From Pycnococcus provasolii (Eukaryota; Chlorophyta; Pseudoscourfieldiophyceae; Pseudoscourfieldiales; Pycnococcaceae), in NCBI GenBank assembly GCA_938743325.2, contig OW568865.1, positions 868,001 to 932,000 of the forward strand: a stretch of 64,000 nt of DNA, written 5' to 3'. The translations under genes were made by a program, and so were the position numbers. Within the stretch, counting starts at the first letter, position 1. The number at the start of each line of letters is the position of its first letter. Of the stretch, positions 27,629-39,247 are shown piece by piece. The notes beneath the pieces are model-generated. The model saw nothing but the letters and a program-made list of their open reading frames with translations. It made no database searches and was not told the DNA's origin.

Positions 27629-28278
27629 ATGCCGTCCGCTTGGGACCTCGACGCCGCGCATGTCGAAGGCGCGGAGAACGACAACTACAACCTCAACCAC
27701 AAGCACGCGCTCGCCACCTTCGTGAGCGAACGACCGCGCGCGTCCGTGCACAGCCGAGAGTGGCGCAAGATCATGAACGGCGACCCGGTGGAAATCAACC
27801 CATCCCTTGGACATGGCCTGAAGATACAAACTGTCGACGAGTACGTTCACGTATCCCAAAACTCGCGTCGTCGCGTCCTTCGCCACAACAATACAACACA
27901 TTCAAACACTTTTCTCACAAAATGAACTCACGCACACTCAAAAAAAACAAAAACAACCAAAAACTCTCTTGTATTTCTACGTTTAGGTGGGCTGCACGGT
28001 GGAAGCGCAACGACGACTATCCGGACTGCCTCGCTTGTGGGAGCATGAACACGAAGGAGCACCACTTTATGCAGGCTTGGTGCCGTGGAAAGAAAAAGTT
28101 TGAAAGCGAAATCCTTTGTATGGACTGCTACATGTTCTCGTGGCGCAGCTACTGCGACCCGGACTTCGAAACACCCGAGTATCACCAGAAGAAGTTGTGG
28201 GAGCGCATCGTGGAGGAGCACACGGAGAAGATGCGCATCGAGGGACCACGCTCAAACTCGTTTCAGACGCTCAAGTAA
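27629..28278 (+). CDS. Conserved-looking Cys-rich protein of unknown function (two exons)
   Basis: Exons 27629-27840 and 27987-28278 join as ...VDE-WAARWKRND to give 167 residues. The donor is GTACGT and the acceptor TTTAG. The second exon is dense in Cys, His and Trp: CLACGSMNTKEHHFMQAWCRGKKK and CMDCYMFSWRSYCDP, with two CxxC pairs that could bind zinc. I do not recognise the family. The first exon is acidic and hydrophilic (PSAWDLDAAHVEGAENDNYN). The bases before the ATG (TCTCTTGTGCAG) look like a splice acceptor, so a leader intron is possible. The lack of a signal or membrane span suggests a soluble protein. The strong exon structure and composition make it a real gene rather than chance. 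Confidence 0.65.
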
Positions 28279-28417
28279 GCAAGTAACTTACAGTAAGTTT
28301 AAGTCGACCTTTCGATAAATGAATCAATAAATCACATCGGTGTATTGCAACCATGCACAAAGACGCGCGTGTACACGCATCGCATCGCATTCGTGCGCAT
28401 CACGCATCACGCTGATA

Positions 28418-28650
28418 TCAGTCAATTTCGTGCTCGTGCTCGTACACTGGCGCTGGCGCACCGTTAAGGGAAGTCTCCGAATCTTCCGTGTACGGACCTT
28501 CGAAGCGGGACCAGTTCATCGTCTTAGAAGCAGGACGTGTAGGCGATGGTGAACGCGTAGGCGATCTCTTCACACCAGGATCATCGGGGCGCTCAAGTCG
28601 AGTTGTGTCAGATGCTGCCGCAACCTCTGCATCAGCCCGAGCCAGAGCCA

Positions 28651-28710
<60 letters not shown>

Positions 28711-31700
28711 CAGTCTCAGCCGCCAAAATCTGCTCTTGTCTTTTCTCCTCAATTGCGATCGCCTTATTCCTCAAGTCGGGCGCAGCCTTCTCGAACGCCA
28801 TTGCCGCCTGCTTGAGCTCCTCGCCGGCAGCCTTATCCAGCGTATCCGCAGCGCCTAAAACCTGATCATTCTTCATGCTTTGCAGCAGGCGCATGAAGTA
28901 CTTGCGCGACCTTGCGTTGAGCTGCTTTCTCAGGCGAACTCTCCGACGTGCCGCGTAAGCACGGCTGCTCTTGTCCACGCTTTCAGTGAGCTGCCTGATG
29001 TGGTCCATGTGGTCTCTTTCCATGGAAGACTCGCGTGCCAAGGACATGCAGAAGCGCACCGCGATGTGTAGCAGCAGACCCATCTCCTCTTTTAAGCTCT
29101 TCTCCTCCTCAGCACTCATCTGGATTTTCCTCCTCTTCGGGTGCATCTCCATGGCGAATTCCTCCTCATACATCCACTCGAATGTCATCTTGCGCGCCTT
29201 ACGTGACACTGGCCGTGATGCCGCGGGGGTAGTCTCTCCACTAGGAACCGGTGGCTTACCACTGGAGCTGTTCGTGCGGCTTACCTCTGAGGCTGCCGTT
29301 TGTGGCCTGCTGCTTGAGCTGCTTGAGGAATTCTTTTCGGCTTCGATCTGCTTGCTCAGCTGAGACGCTTGAGTAGGCGCGTGATCGCCAGGTGTTGAAG
29401 CTCTACTTGGCGGGCGACTCGTAAAAGCTTCCTGCTGAAGTGTTCGCTCTAAAACCTCTTCCAAGAGCATACCAGCCGCCCTCACTTCTGAACCAAGGAT
29501 AACAAAGATTTCCTCCGGAGGCAGTTGCATGTCCGCAAGGATGTAAGCTGGCATCGCACGGCATATCTTTCGCGCGTACGACTGCGGGCACTCGAGAATG
29601 ATCTCGCCCGCTGCGAATGGGAATCTCTGCACGAGTTGCACACACGCTTCCTCGCCCATCAGCAGGAATAGGCTGTGCAGCTCAAGGTGGCGAAGAGCAT
29701 TCTCTGCTGCAAGCACCGACATGGCTCTGAGCACCTCGTTCGTCTTATGTTGCGAAGAAGACAATGTAACGATAAATTCACCAAGGCGTCGCTGTGGAAT
29801 GCCAGAAATCACTTGACGGGCAAACTCACGTGGGTCTACCTCCGAACTCTTCGACGGACGATCGCCTGAGCTAGACGCCTCAGGCTGTCGCATTTTCGCC
29901 ACGAGGTAGTGCAGCGCCGCAGACGCACCCGCGGCTGGCATAGAAGATAGGAATTGCGATGCGTCGCGTGTGTCAAGGCGGATCAGCTCGTTTGTGAAGT
30001 GCTCAAGATCCGCGTCAGTGCCATTTTCGCACAATCTTCCTGCCTCCTGCGGAGTGTAGCCACCGGGAGATCGTCCGGTCGTTTCCATCGTGATGTACTT
30101 TCGTTTGCCGGTGATGATGTCGTTGCGATATGCGGTGATACTACTCTGGCTTGACACGAGTCCCTCTATTTTCGTTGCCTTGAGCGAGGCTCGGCTATCA
30201 ACAGGGGACAGCATGTGCACAACAACGTGCGTGAGTCCTTCGCACTGCGGCACGGATGGGAAGCAGTGCGCGTGGAATACCTGTGCGTCGCAGGATACGC
30301 AGAGGGTACCTGGGTCAACGCCGACGCCACATGCGGGACATCGAGCGAGGATGGGAGAATAGTGCACAGTCGCGACGTACGTGGGCGGAGCTTTCGACGC
30401 GATCTCAGCCAGCTCCATCGCTTTCATAGCCTCCTCTCCGCCAGCAAGTTCGATGGCGAGAAGCTGCGCCGAACTCTTTGATCTCGCGGAATCCAGCACA
30501 TCCGGCGTCGACGCCTTGACCAAATCTTTGTGCTCCTTCTCGAGCATCTCCGCATGCATCAGGCTGTGTTCGTCAAACTTCCGAACGCGCATGCGAATAG
30601 CCTTTGCCTTGGCGGTGATGATGAACCACTGCTCGAACACCTTGAAAGACTTGGAGAAGACTCGCTTGGCGACAATTTCCATCGCCCTGTCGCGTGCGGC
30701 GGCAAGCTGCCTGTACCAGAAGATCCACTGCTTCATCCGCTTTCGCTTGATTGTGCGACACAGCATCGCATTCTCGTTCCACGTGCGAAGTGCCTTGCTG
30801 ATGGCGTGGTTGAGCATGTACCTCATCGCCCTCTTGACGTTGCGAATCTGGTCAACGTACTCCAGCCACGAGCTCCAGGCGGCGGTAAGCGATTTGAACA
30901 GCCAACGCTTCATCGCCGCCTTCAGTTTTTCCTCCTTCTCCTTACGCATCTCCTCGAGGAAGTCCATCCAGTACTCCCACGTGTGCTTTTTCTTGACGTG
31001 CGCGATGCGTTCCTTCGCTGCCTCCAGGCGCGACTTCTCCCACGCCTCGCGCTCCAGCTCGGACATCTTGCCAACCCATGCGTGGTAGTGCGAGCTGAAC
31101 AGCTTCTTGCTTTTGCCAGTTGCTGCGTTGTGCCACGGGGCAGCTGCGGAGTCGTCGATGCCTAGCTTGCGCAAGAGCGGCGAAGAAGATCGCGGGACAT
31201 CTGCGCCGTCTTCTTTTGCAGACGTGCTTGTACGTGCGGTGACGGGGCGCGACGTGCTTGCTTCCTCCTCTTCTTTCGCACGCCTCTGCGCGTCGTAGTA
31301 CCTCTCGAGGAGCAGGTTGACATCTGCTTCGTAGTACGAGTTTCCATCCTCCATAACGACTGTGCGTCCTCCCGCACGTGGGAGCCACCACGGCTTTCTC
31401 CCCTTGGTTGGTGACACGAAGTAGTCCGTGGTGCCAAGTCGGTGGTGGCTTCTGAGGTCCGCGTCGTCTTGAGCCCCTCGGCGCGTGGTATTTAATTCGC
31501 TGGCCGTCGCGGCGTGCGCCTGCACCATGAGCGCCATCGACGCACTCTTCCTCCGCATGTCCTCTTCCGAAACGTCCGCGACGTTGCCGTGTACGTTCGT
31601 GAGAACAGCTGACTTTTGGTCCTGTACGATTTGGTGGTACGCGGAAGCGCTCGGCGCGTGTCCATCACGCACGCGTTTGCTTTGAAATGCGGCGTCGACG

Positions 31701-32185
31701 CCAGGCAGTTCCGCCTTGATGTCTTTGTATCCGACTCTCAGCATGGCGTACACCTGCCCGAGCCTTTCGTTGGGCGCCTGCCAACTCGTTCCCCCGAGCG
31801 CGATGGTCTGCCACGGCACTTCTCCTGGTGCGAACGTCTCAGACTTCGACGAACCACGAGAGTTCTTCGACGACGTGTTATTATTTTTTCTGCGTGTCGA
31901 GTCCACGTCATCCTTCTCCTTCTTGCGGTTGCTTTTGTTCCCTCCCCTGTTAAGTTTCAGTCGTACGGCAGCGTCCCCTTGCGTCGAGGAGTTATGAGTA
32001 GCTCCCAAGTGAGTAGCCAGCCAGGGAGGATGACTTGAAGGTGCCCCGGACTTTGACGAGTTGGCGGCCACTAAGGCCCCCGAACCAGAACCAGAAGATG
32101 TGGTGGCTGAGGATGAGGATTCGGCAGATTCACCTCCTGAGCCTGAGCTCCGGTGCCTGCGCGGCCTTCCCGAGAGAGCGGACAT
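28418..32185 (-). CDS. Sfi1-like repeat and zinc-finger protein
   Basis: A 1255-residue protein from the ATG at 32185; the open frame further upstream has no ATG. The N-terminal 150 residues are Ser/Gly-rich. Residues about 400-545 are helical with regularly spaced Trp after basic stretches (RWLFKSLTAAWSSWLEY, ALRTWNENAM, KQWIFWYRQLA, KVFEQWF), the pattern of Sfi1 centrin-binding repeats. Around 610-650 there is a C-x2-C-x8-C-x2-C-x5-H-x2-HC cluster (CPACGVGVDPGTLCVSCDA) that suggests a PHD/RING-like zinc fold. A helical domain (about 700-930) and a basic coiled-coil region with a (Gln-Ala)n run near residues 1158-1182 follow. A role at centrin-containing fibres or basal bodies is inference from the repeats and fits the CEP76 neighbour. 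Confidence 0.75.
28640..28715. repeat. Hexanucleotide GAGCCT coding microsatellite
   Basis: About twelve GAGCCT/GAGCCA units in tandem encode the Gln-Ala run of the Sfi1-like protein on the minus strand. Confidence 0.85.
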
Positions 32186-32264
32186 TGAGCCGAGGTGGCC
32201 CCAACCAGTGATACTGGCTCGGCAAACGGGATGGGATGGGACGGGAACGGCCAAAGGGGGGGGA

Positions 32265-32660
32265 GGTCGAGCGATGAGGTCGGACTGGAGAACGCCTTTG
32301 GTCGAGCAATTAGGTCGGAGAACACCGCTTGGGAGAACTCGCGATTAGGTCGGACTGGAGAGTGTATTTGGTCGAGCGATTAGGTCGGCGAACACCGCTT
32401 GGGAGAACTCGCAATTAGGTCGGTGAACACCTTTGGTCGAGCGATTAGGTCGGACTGGAGAGTGTATTTGGGAGAACTCGCGATTAGGTCGGCGAACACC
32501 TTTGGTCGAGCGATTAGGTCGGACTGGAGAGTGTATTTGGTCGAGCGATTAGGTCGGACTGGAGAGTGTATTTGGGAGAACTCGCAATTAGGTCGGACTG
32601 GAGAACACCGCTTGGGAGAATTCGCGATGGCCAATGAGGTGGGACTGGAGAACCCACCTG
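32265..32660. repeat. Complex minisatellite upstream of the Sfi1-like gene
   Basis: About ten mixed units made from a few building phrases: GAGCGATTAGGTCGG, ACTGGAGAGTGTATTTGG, GAACACCGCTTGGGAGAACT and CGCGATTAGGTCGG. Units of about 31-37 bp alternate in a non-simple order. It lies in the promoter side of the gene that starts at 32185. Confidence 0.85.
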
Positions 32661-33394
32661 ATGGCTGATGATGGGAAAAAAGCATGATGGGAAACCATCT
32701 TCTCCGACGAAATCAATAGTCTAGTCTAGCGAGTTCTCCCAAAGTCCCAAACAAACTCCACCATGTGGAGGTCTCTGCACACGGGTTGACTTGGTTTACC
32801 GGTGAAGGTTTCAACTTTCAAGTTATCGTACGGGTAGGGCACGACGTTTCTTTTTTTCCCCTCCTTAAAGGTTTAGTACCCTATTCGTACCCTTCCTCAA
32901 CAATAGCTCACTCCTCGCTTGCAAGGCCGGTCGCCATGTTCGCTTGACCATCTATCTGCGTGGACGACGTGCAACGTCCTGTCCTGTCGTAAGACGTAAG
33001 ACGTGAGACGTGAGACGTGAGACGAAGACGTATTCCTAAGACGTATTCCTAAGACGTACTTCCTAAGACGTAAGACGTGATTGTTTGAGTGTTTCTTGCA
33101 AATTAAAGGTATTGCAACGCCGGCCAAGCCCACCCCTGAAAGCCGCCCCGGCCCGGGGGAAGGGAGAGGGGGGTTCCAACTTCCAACCAGCAAGCCGACT
33201 AAGGTTAGCCAGGGTTAGGGGTTCGGATTCCGATTCGGGGGATCGAATTTCATACCGGGTACTCGGGTAGGGTTTCCCGCAGGGGTTTCCCGCGGCTTCT
33301 TCTTCTACATAGCCGTTGGTTTGGTTGGGTGAGCGCGTTTTGTATTGGTTTTGGGTTTCCCCCCCTCCGGTTTTCTCATTTTTCACTTTCTTCT
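32661..33394. other. Intergenic interval with a small TAAGACGT repeat
   Basis: No coding frame is convincing between the minisatellite and the PP2A gene. At 32990-33080 there are about ten short units around TAAGACG or TGAGACG, including two copies of TCCTAAGACGTAT. The stretch 33330-33394 is pyrimidine-rich and leads to the PP2A start. Confidence 0.6.
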
Positions 33395-35224
33395 ATGTCC
33401 TCCGGTGGCGCTGGCAGTGGCGGCATGACCGACGCGGATTCATCTCTGTACCCGATCGCGGTCCTGATTGATGAACTGAAAAACGATGACATAGCACTTC
33501 GTCTCAATAGCATCAAACGTTTAGGCACCATCGCACTCGCGCTCGGGGAAGTGCGTACGCGCTCGGAGCTTGTGCCGTTCTTAGCGGAATGTACAGATGA
33601 CGAGGATGAAGTGCTCCTCGCCATGGCGGAAGAGCTTGGGAACCTCATCACGCACGTCGGAGGCCCGTCGCAGTGCTTCTGCCTACTCGCACCCCTCGAG
33701 ACGCTCGCGGTCACCGAAGAGACCGTCGTGCGCGACGCCGCGGCGGCTTCGCTGAAGAAAGTCGCGGCGGCCATGGACGCACAGTCCATACAAGCGCACT
33801 TCGTTCCGCTCGTTACACGGCTTGCCACAGGAGAGTGGTTCACGTGCCGAGTGTCCGCCGCGGGACTCTTCGCTGCGGCGTTCCAACACCTTGGAAGCGC
33901 TGCGGACGCAAGCCAGAGAAGTGCACTCCAAGAGGCGTTCCAGCGACTCGCCAAAGACGAAACGCCCATGGTGCGAAGGGCCGTCGCGCAGAGTCTCGCC
34001 AGTTTCGCATCCGCCGGGGACGCTGCCACTGTCGAGACATTCGTCATGCCCATCTTCAACCACCTAGCCAGTGACGATCAGGACAGCGTGCGACTGCTCA
34101 CAGTCGGGGGCGCGGCGGAACTCGCCAAGGCGCTTTCTCCCGAAAAAGCGGAGGAGACCATCTTCCCCGCAGCCGCAGCCTTTGCCGCGGATCGAAGCTG
34201 GCGTGTGCGCTACGTTGCAGGGCCGCAGATTGCGGAACTGGCGTGCCTCCCATCTTCGAGCGCCGCGGACGGCGCCGCAGGAGGCGCAGGGGCGGCAGCT
34301 CAAGAGCGAAACGCAAGGCACCTTGTCGCACCATTCGTGCGCCTGCTCCGTGACGGGGAGGCGGAGGTGCGCGCCGCTGCCGCGGCGAAGGTGGCGGACG
34401 TGTGCAAGTGCGTCGGTGCGGATGCCGCCCTCGCCGAGATTCTCCCGTGTGTTCAGGAGCTCGCCTCCGACAGCTCCCAGCACGTGCGCGCTGCGCTCGC
34501 ACCGGCTGCTGTGGCCGTCGCGCCACTTCTCGGCAAGCAGCGAACGGTCGAGAGCCTTCTTCCGAGCCTCCTCCAGCTTCTCCGCGACGAGCATCCGGAG
34601 GTGCGCCTGAACGTCATAAGCCACCTCGAGGAGGTGAACCGCGTCGTCGGCGTCGAGCTGCTCAGTCAGAGCCTGCTCCCCGCCATCGTCGAGCTCGCCG
34701 AGGACAGGAGCTGGCGCATCCGCCTTGCGATCCTTGAGTACGTGCCTTTGCTTGCCTCGCAGCTCGGCGCGTCGTTCTTCGACAGGAATCTCAACTCGCT
34801 CTGCCTGCGCTGGCTGAACGACGACGTGTGCCGCGTACGCGCCGCCGCAACGGCGAATCTCAAGAGCCTGGCTGAGGTGTTCGGCGTGGAGTGGGCACTC
34901 ACGAATGTCGTGCCTGATGTGCTCGGGCTCGCCAAGAGCCCGAACTATCTTCGACGCATCACGATGCTTGACGCGCTCGAGAGCCTTGCACCCGTCCTCG
35001 GACCTGACGCGACATGCCAGCACCTGCTGCCGGTGGCACTGAACTGTGCGAAGGATGGCGTGCCAAATGTCAAGTTCCGCGCCGCACGCGCTCTTGCTGC
35101 CATGGCTGATTCGCAGACCGAAACGGTGGTCGAACGCTCCATCAAGCCGAGCCTCGTTGATCTGGGTTCGGATGGTGACGTAGATGTTCGCTACTTCGCG
35201 TCGCAGGCGATAGCTGCGCTGTAA
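33395..35224 (+). CDS. PP2A-A: Protein phosphatase 2A 65-kDa scaffold subunit A
   Basis: A 609-residue HEAT-repeat protein, the usual size for this scaffold, which holds the catalytic and B subunits of PP2A. Start of the fold: LYPIAVLIDELKNDDIALRLNSIKRLGTIALALGEVRTRSELVPFL, followed by DDEDEVLLAMAEELG, both near-diagnostic for the A subunit. About fifteen helical pairs with the ERSWRVR/VRxxxA pattern follow (for example FAADRSWRVRYVAG and LAEDRSWRIRLAILEYVPLLA). The C-terminus ends DVDVRYFASQAIAAL. The start is the ATG at 33395; a second at 33425 (MTDADSS) is possible. One small insertion, rich in Ala and Gly (SSSAADGAAGGAGAAAQ), interrupts the middle repeats. No intron is needed. Confidence 0.95.
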   Translation: MSSGGAGSGGMTDADSSLYPIAVLIDELKNDDIALRLNSIKRLGTIALALGEVRTRSELVPFLAECTDDEDEVLLAMAEELGNLITHVGGPSQCFCLLAPLETLAVTEETVVRDAAAASLKKVAAAMDAQSIQAHFVPLVTRLATGEWFTCRVSAAGLFAAAFQHLGSAADASQRSALQEAFQRLAKDETPMVRRAVAQSLASFASAGDAATVETFVMPIFNHLASDDQDSVRLLTVGGAAELAKALSPEKAEETIFPAAAAFAADRSWRVRYVAGPQIAELACLPSSSAADGAAGGAGAAAQERNARHLVAPFVRLLRDGEAEVRAAAAAKVADVCKCVGADAALAEILPCVQELASDSSQHVRAALAPAAVAVAPLLGKQRTVESLLPSLLQLLRDEHPEVRLNVISHLEEVNRVVGVELLSQSLLPAIVELAEDRSWRIRLAILEYVPLLASQLGASFFDRNLNSLCLRWLNDDVCRVRAAATANLKSLAEVFGVEWALTNVVPDVLGLAKSPNYLRRITMLDALESLAPVLGPDATCQHLLPVALNCAKDGVPNVKFRAARALAAMADSQTETVVERSIKPSLVDLGSDGDVDVRYFASQAIAAL

Positions 35225-35591
35225 GCTGTAGGACGCGAACGCTGAACGAGTGCATCGGCGAGCCGATTAGGCTCATGCTCACGGGCCAGCCGAAGAGAGG
35301 AATGGACTGGAATGCAGCGTGAGCGTGAGTAGGAACAAGTAACGAAAAGGAACAACAATTGGATCATTCAACAACGACAGACATTCCATGAATATTTAGT
35401 CATCCTATGCTCACCTCACGCGTCCTGCCTTCGTCCAACGGTCGTCCATTCACATTCACCATCCAGCCCGCTTTTTGGGTTAGGGAGGGGTCATGAGAAA
35501 AGATATTAGACAAGCTACAAAAATACTACGTTCTACGTTCTACAGATAAGGATGTTCTTCGATGTACATATACGATGCTAAAGCAACATAT
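35225..35591. other. Convergent 3' intergenic interval
   Basis: About 370 bp between the ends of two convergent genes. No coding frame or RNA is seen. It is AT-richer than the flanking genes. Confidence 0.5.
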
Positions 35592-38500
35592 TCAGTATTG
35601 CCATCGAGGCGAACGACCAAAATAAAATGCATCCTCCTCGTGCTCCTCGTGCGCATCTTCATCCACCAGATCACCGTCAGTTTCCTCATCCGACGGACCT
35701 TCTAATCCGTCCATCAATCTTCCAGTAAGAAGGATGAAAGACTCGATGAGAACGTGCGCGGATAGGATAACCCACATACCAATCTCTATGCCGCATGATG
35801 CTTTATTATTTAATGGGTTAGGTTAGTTCATGTTGTTTTTATCTGGCACGGATGGTTAGAGGTAGACTTACCATCGTAGCAGGTGTCATCATTCTTCATA
35901 AAGTCGGTAGGTCCATAGTTTGGATTGGTAGGATCGCGCTCTGCTGCCCCGACCGAAAGCAACGCGGGATTGATGAGATTGCAAGAGTCTCCAAGCACGA
36001 ATTTCACGAAGCGAGGGAGCTGGGCCACGGCAACCACGCAGCTCGCAATAAACACGTCGCAGGCACACCACGATTCGATACCTCGAGCAAAGGTCAACAG
36101 AACAACCTCGTACCCCTTCCATTCTAGCGCCCGCCTTGTCATCAGCACGGCATACACCAGACAACGTAGCAGAGGCGCGATGCAGATTGACCACGCGAAA
36201 ATCACAATTGCAACGAGAGATGGAATGCTGTGATGCCGCGATTCTTCAGGCGTGCGCTCCGAAGCCTGGTTGACGATGCCTAGAACGATCTGGAAGATGG
36301 AGTAATGACGTACGTCGAATGCTGGGCGGCTTTGCGCCGCGAAGAACCCTGCCAGGCCGCCAAATGTGAATGTGGCGCACGGAACTGACAAGGCGAGTGC
36401 GTAGGCGAATGTGAGGGCGTATAAAACGAGAGCGTATCCTGCAGCTCTGATGGCAACACCGCGCCGCGGCGCCTCGGAAACATCCTCGGCATGTAGCGGT
36501 GGCGCAATGGCGACGCTGGCTCGTTGCCACATGCGTGCGATGTACCGCAGTGGTGAAGGAACGAGCGCGCCAAGTACACGAGAGCGCGCACGCTTACCAG
36601 CATACCTGCCTCCGATTCTCTTCCACCAACGTTCGTCGACACGTACGACAAGGTTCGCAAGAAGCAGGCTGGCCATAGTCGCGAGGGCAAAGTATGCAAG
36701 AGACGCCCTGGAATACACGCGAATGTACGCCTTGCTGTACTCGCCGGCACTATTATCCCCCTCAAGCGTGTACTGGAAGGAAACCGTGAGCAGTACGAGG
36801 ATGATGATATCCGTAAGACTCCACTTCCCTAGGACATCCAGAATGTACAAAAGTCGCGTGCGACGTATGCACCATGGTGTTTCCGCATTCTGCTGCGCGA
36901 CAGTGGGCGTCGACCTGCCCAACAGGGGAAGGTAATTGCCCATGTCGGTCCCTTCGTCTTGAAAATCGCGCGACGACGGCTTGAGCAAATGCCGCAGAGG
37001 CGTGAAGTCGTCCTGGAGATCATCGGCGGCGGGCTTCCCGCGCATCCCGCTTGGACGAAACCAAAGCACGGTAACCCCAAGCAGCTTGACATACGGCCAA
37101 ACGCCTGACATCACTGCAATGAGCACATCAAGCACGTACACCTTCGCTTGCCACATCTCTACCACAGTGTTCCCAAGCGAGAAGCCGTACAGCGGCTGGC
37201 TGGTCGTGTTCGTGGTCACGAATGCAGCGTTTTGCGCCGCAAAGTCGTCCTGCGCGCGCCCAACGACGGAGAGCTTCACCTCGGCTGCAATAGCGACGTT
37301 TGACGCGAAGAAAAGTGCGCACGTCGCCGCTGTTGCCATTGCAAAAAAGTAGCTTGCTGGAGCGCATGGGCTAAGTGGCGGTAATGTCGTCGCGGCATCG
37401 AGATTTCGAAGATCATCTTCGTCAGAGCCTTTGCGCACCTCCTCGCGAATCCAAGCCACTAATGCGACAGCCGCAAACGCGTACAATGCCTGCGCGACGT
37501 GCAGAAAGATTGTGTAGACTCTTGGCAAGGCGTATTCATCCAGAGGAGCGGGCGCGTCGCATGGTCCCGCATCTGCCCGAATCGTCTCCAGCTGTGTCTC
37601 AACAGCTGCAGTCACAGCCAGGCGACCAGCGGCGGCAACCACCTTGGTCACGGCGGTCGAGGCGGAGGAAGCGTACGCAGTCAGCACAGTGGAAGTCCAG
37701 TTGACGACCAGGTCATCTATCTCAATCTCCAGGGCATCGTCATCGTCGTCGTCGTCGTCGTCGCTCGAAGGCTTGCCCTGATCTCGGCGGCGGCGTTGTG
37801 CATCACGCGGAAGGACTGGGTAAACATCGATATGCGTGGGCACCGCATGCTCGAAGTCTAGGGCTTGCAACGAGACATTTCGTACCGCGGCAATCACGCA
37901 CCCGAGGCATCCGTACTGATTTGGCATCAGTGACCCGATGACGTCCATGTCGGCATCAACGTGCAGAAGAGCCGACAGCGAGATGTGGTCAAATCGAATC
38001 GAAATGTCGAACGGCTCGCACAGCGTCGGTCGAGGGGGCGTTGTGGCGGCAAGCAGGAGGCGTGCGTCAATCGTCAGCGTGCGCAACCACAGGCGAGCTC
38101 GTAGCCCTTGTGGATCTGCATCAGGTGCGTACGTGGGCGCGATGCGCAGCCCGATGTCCTGATCAAGTCCACGGATGGCGATGCGTTCAACAGCCAGCTC
38201 GCCGTAGCCACCGAGTAGATGGTGAAACTTCGCCGCAACGTGGCTCGAGGCATTCATGATGCCAGTGCCACGCGTGAGCGACATGAGCGACCGATGCAGA
38301 GTGCCGTCGGCCACCGCGGCGTCGCTGGCTGCTTGTGCGGAGATGAGAAGCGGATTAGCGCGCCACGTCGTTCCCGGCGCGAAAGGTGGTGGTGGCGGTG
38401 GTGCGTGTGTCGGCGTGGGCGGAAGTTGGGTCGTGTTCGCGAGTCGCTTCAGCCATGCGTCTAACCTGGCGAGCGCGTCTTCGCCGGCGCTGGCGACCTT

Positions 38501-39247
38501 AGGTGTCACGTAGTCGCACAGCTTGTCGTGGACGTACTTCCGTGCCTCGTTGGAGATGAGCTTTTGCACGTCGTTCGTAATCGCCTTTGGAAGGTTGAGA
38601 CCCGATAGCACAACCTGAATCTGCGTAACGGAAGCAGTGCAATGTTTCAGGCTCATGTGACGTGGGAGTTGCGACGCTTCGCCGGTGAGCTCGAGCGTGA
38701 CGTCGACGGACGTGCCTGCTATCGTCACAGTCGCGTGGCCGGTGTGGTCGCCGAGCAAGACGACGTGCACGGCCACATCTGACGAGCACGACGTAGCGAG
38801 GTTGTCGATGCGTATCCCCAACCTTGTTGTTGTTGCGTTGTCAGACGACGACGTCGGGGTGATGTGTCCAACCGTGATGTTAGCGCACGTCGTATTTTTC
38901 ATGTCTACGTGCACGTTCGTCGAGCCGAACTGCACGTCCGCGAAGTGCGGCACGAAGTTTTGTTTGAGCCATTTGCGCAGTGGCGGCGACGTGTTGTTCT
39001 TTAGGCGCGACGGGCACCACTGGGAGAGCGGCACGGGCGGTGGGTGTGTTGTTTTGTTTGTCTCGCGTGAAGTGTCGGTGGGAGCAGAAGCGGAAGCGGA
39101 AGCGGAAGCACTTGCGTGCGAGTGTCGCGGTGAAGTTGACGTGAGTACGACCAGAACAGTTAAGACGACCTTCGTGCATATACGTAAGCTTGAGCTTACG
39201 GCACAGGCGGTCTGACGTCTCCGTCGACTTCTTCGCTGCGGCGGCAT
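35592..39247 (-). CDS. BPI/LBP-like lipid-binding protein fused to PqiA-like membrane domains (two exons)
   Basis: Exons 35872-39247 and 35592-35800 join in phase 1 (TCYD-ASCGIEIG) to give 1194 residues. A signal sequence is likely at the start (VVLTVLVVLTSTS). Residues about 70-240 resemble the beta-rich TULIP fold of BPI/LBP proteins, with amphipathic strands and Asn-glycosylation sites, and a second such region follows to about 550. The C-terminal half has many spans. The blocks VYVLDVLIAVMSGVWPYVKLL and LYILDVLGKWSLTDIIIL are typical of bacterial paraquat-inducible protein A, which acts with MCE proteins in lipid transport. The final span (MWVILSAHVLIESFILL) comes from the last exon. A role moving lipids at an outer or endomembrane surface is inference from these two parts. 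Confidence 0.72.
35801..35871 (-). other. Introner-like intron 3 (in the lipid-binding/PqiA fusion)
   Basis: A 71-bp intron starting GTAAGTCTACCTCTAACC, then ATCCGTGCCAGATAA, a GAACTAACC site and an AATAAAG end. It is the third member of the shared family. Splicing joins the last membrane span in frame. Confidence 0.75.

Noticed and set aside
32265-32660. CRISPR-like array of repeats
   Set aside because: Units are of mixed length and order with no constant spacer; a eukaryotic minisatellite explains it.
34064-35023. 319-codon open frame opposite the PP2A scaffold gene
   Set aside because: Shadow of a clearly real HEAT-repeat gene; no motif of its own.
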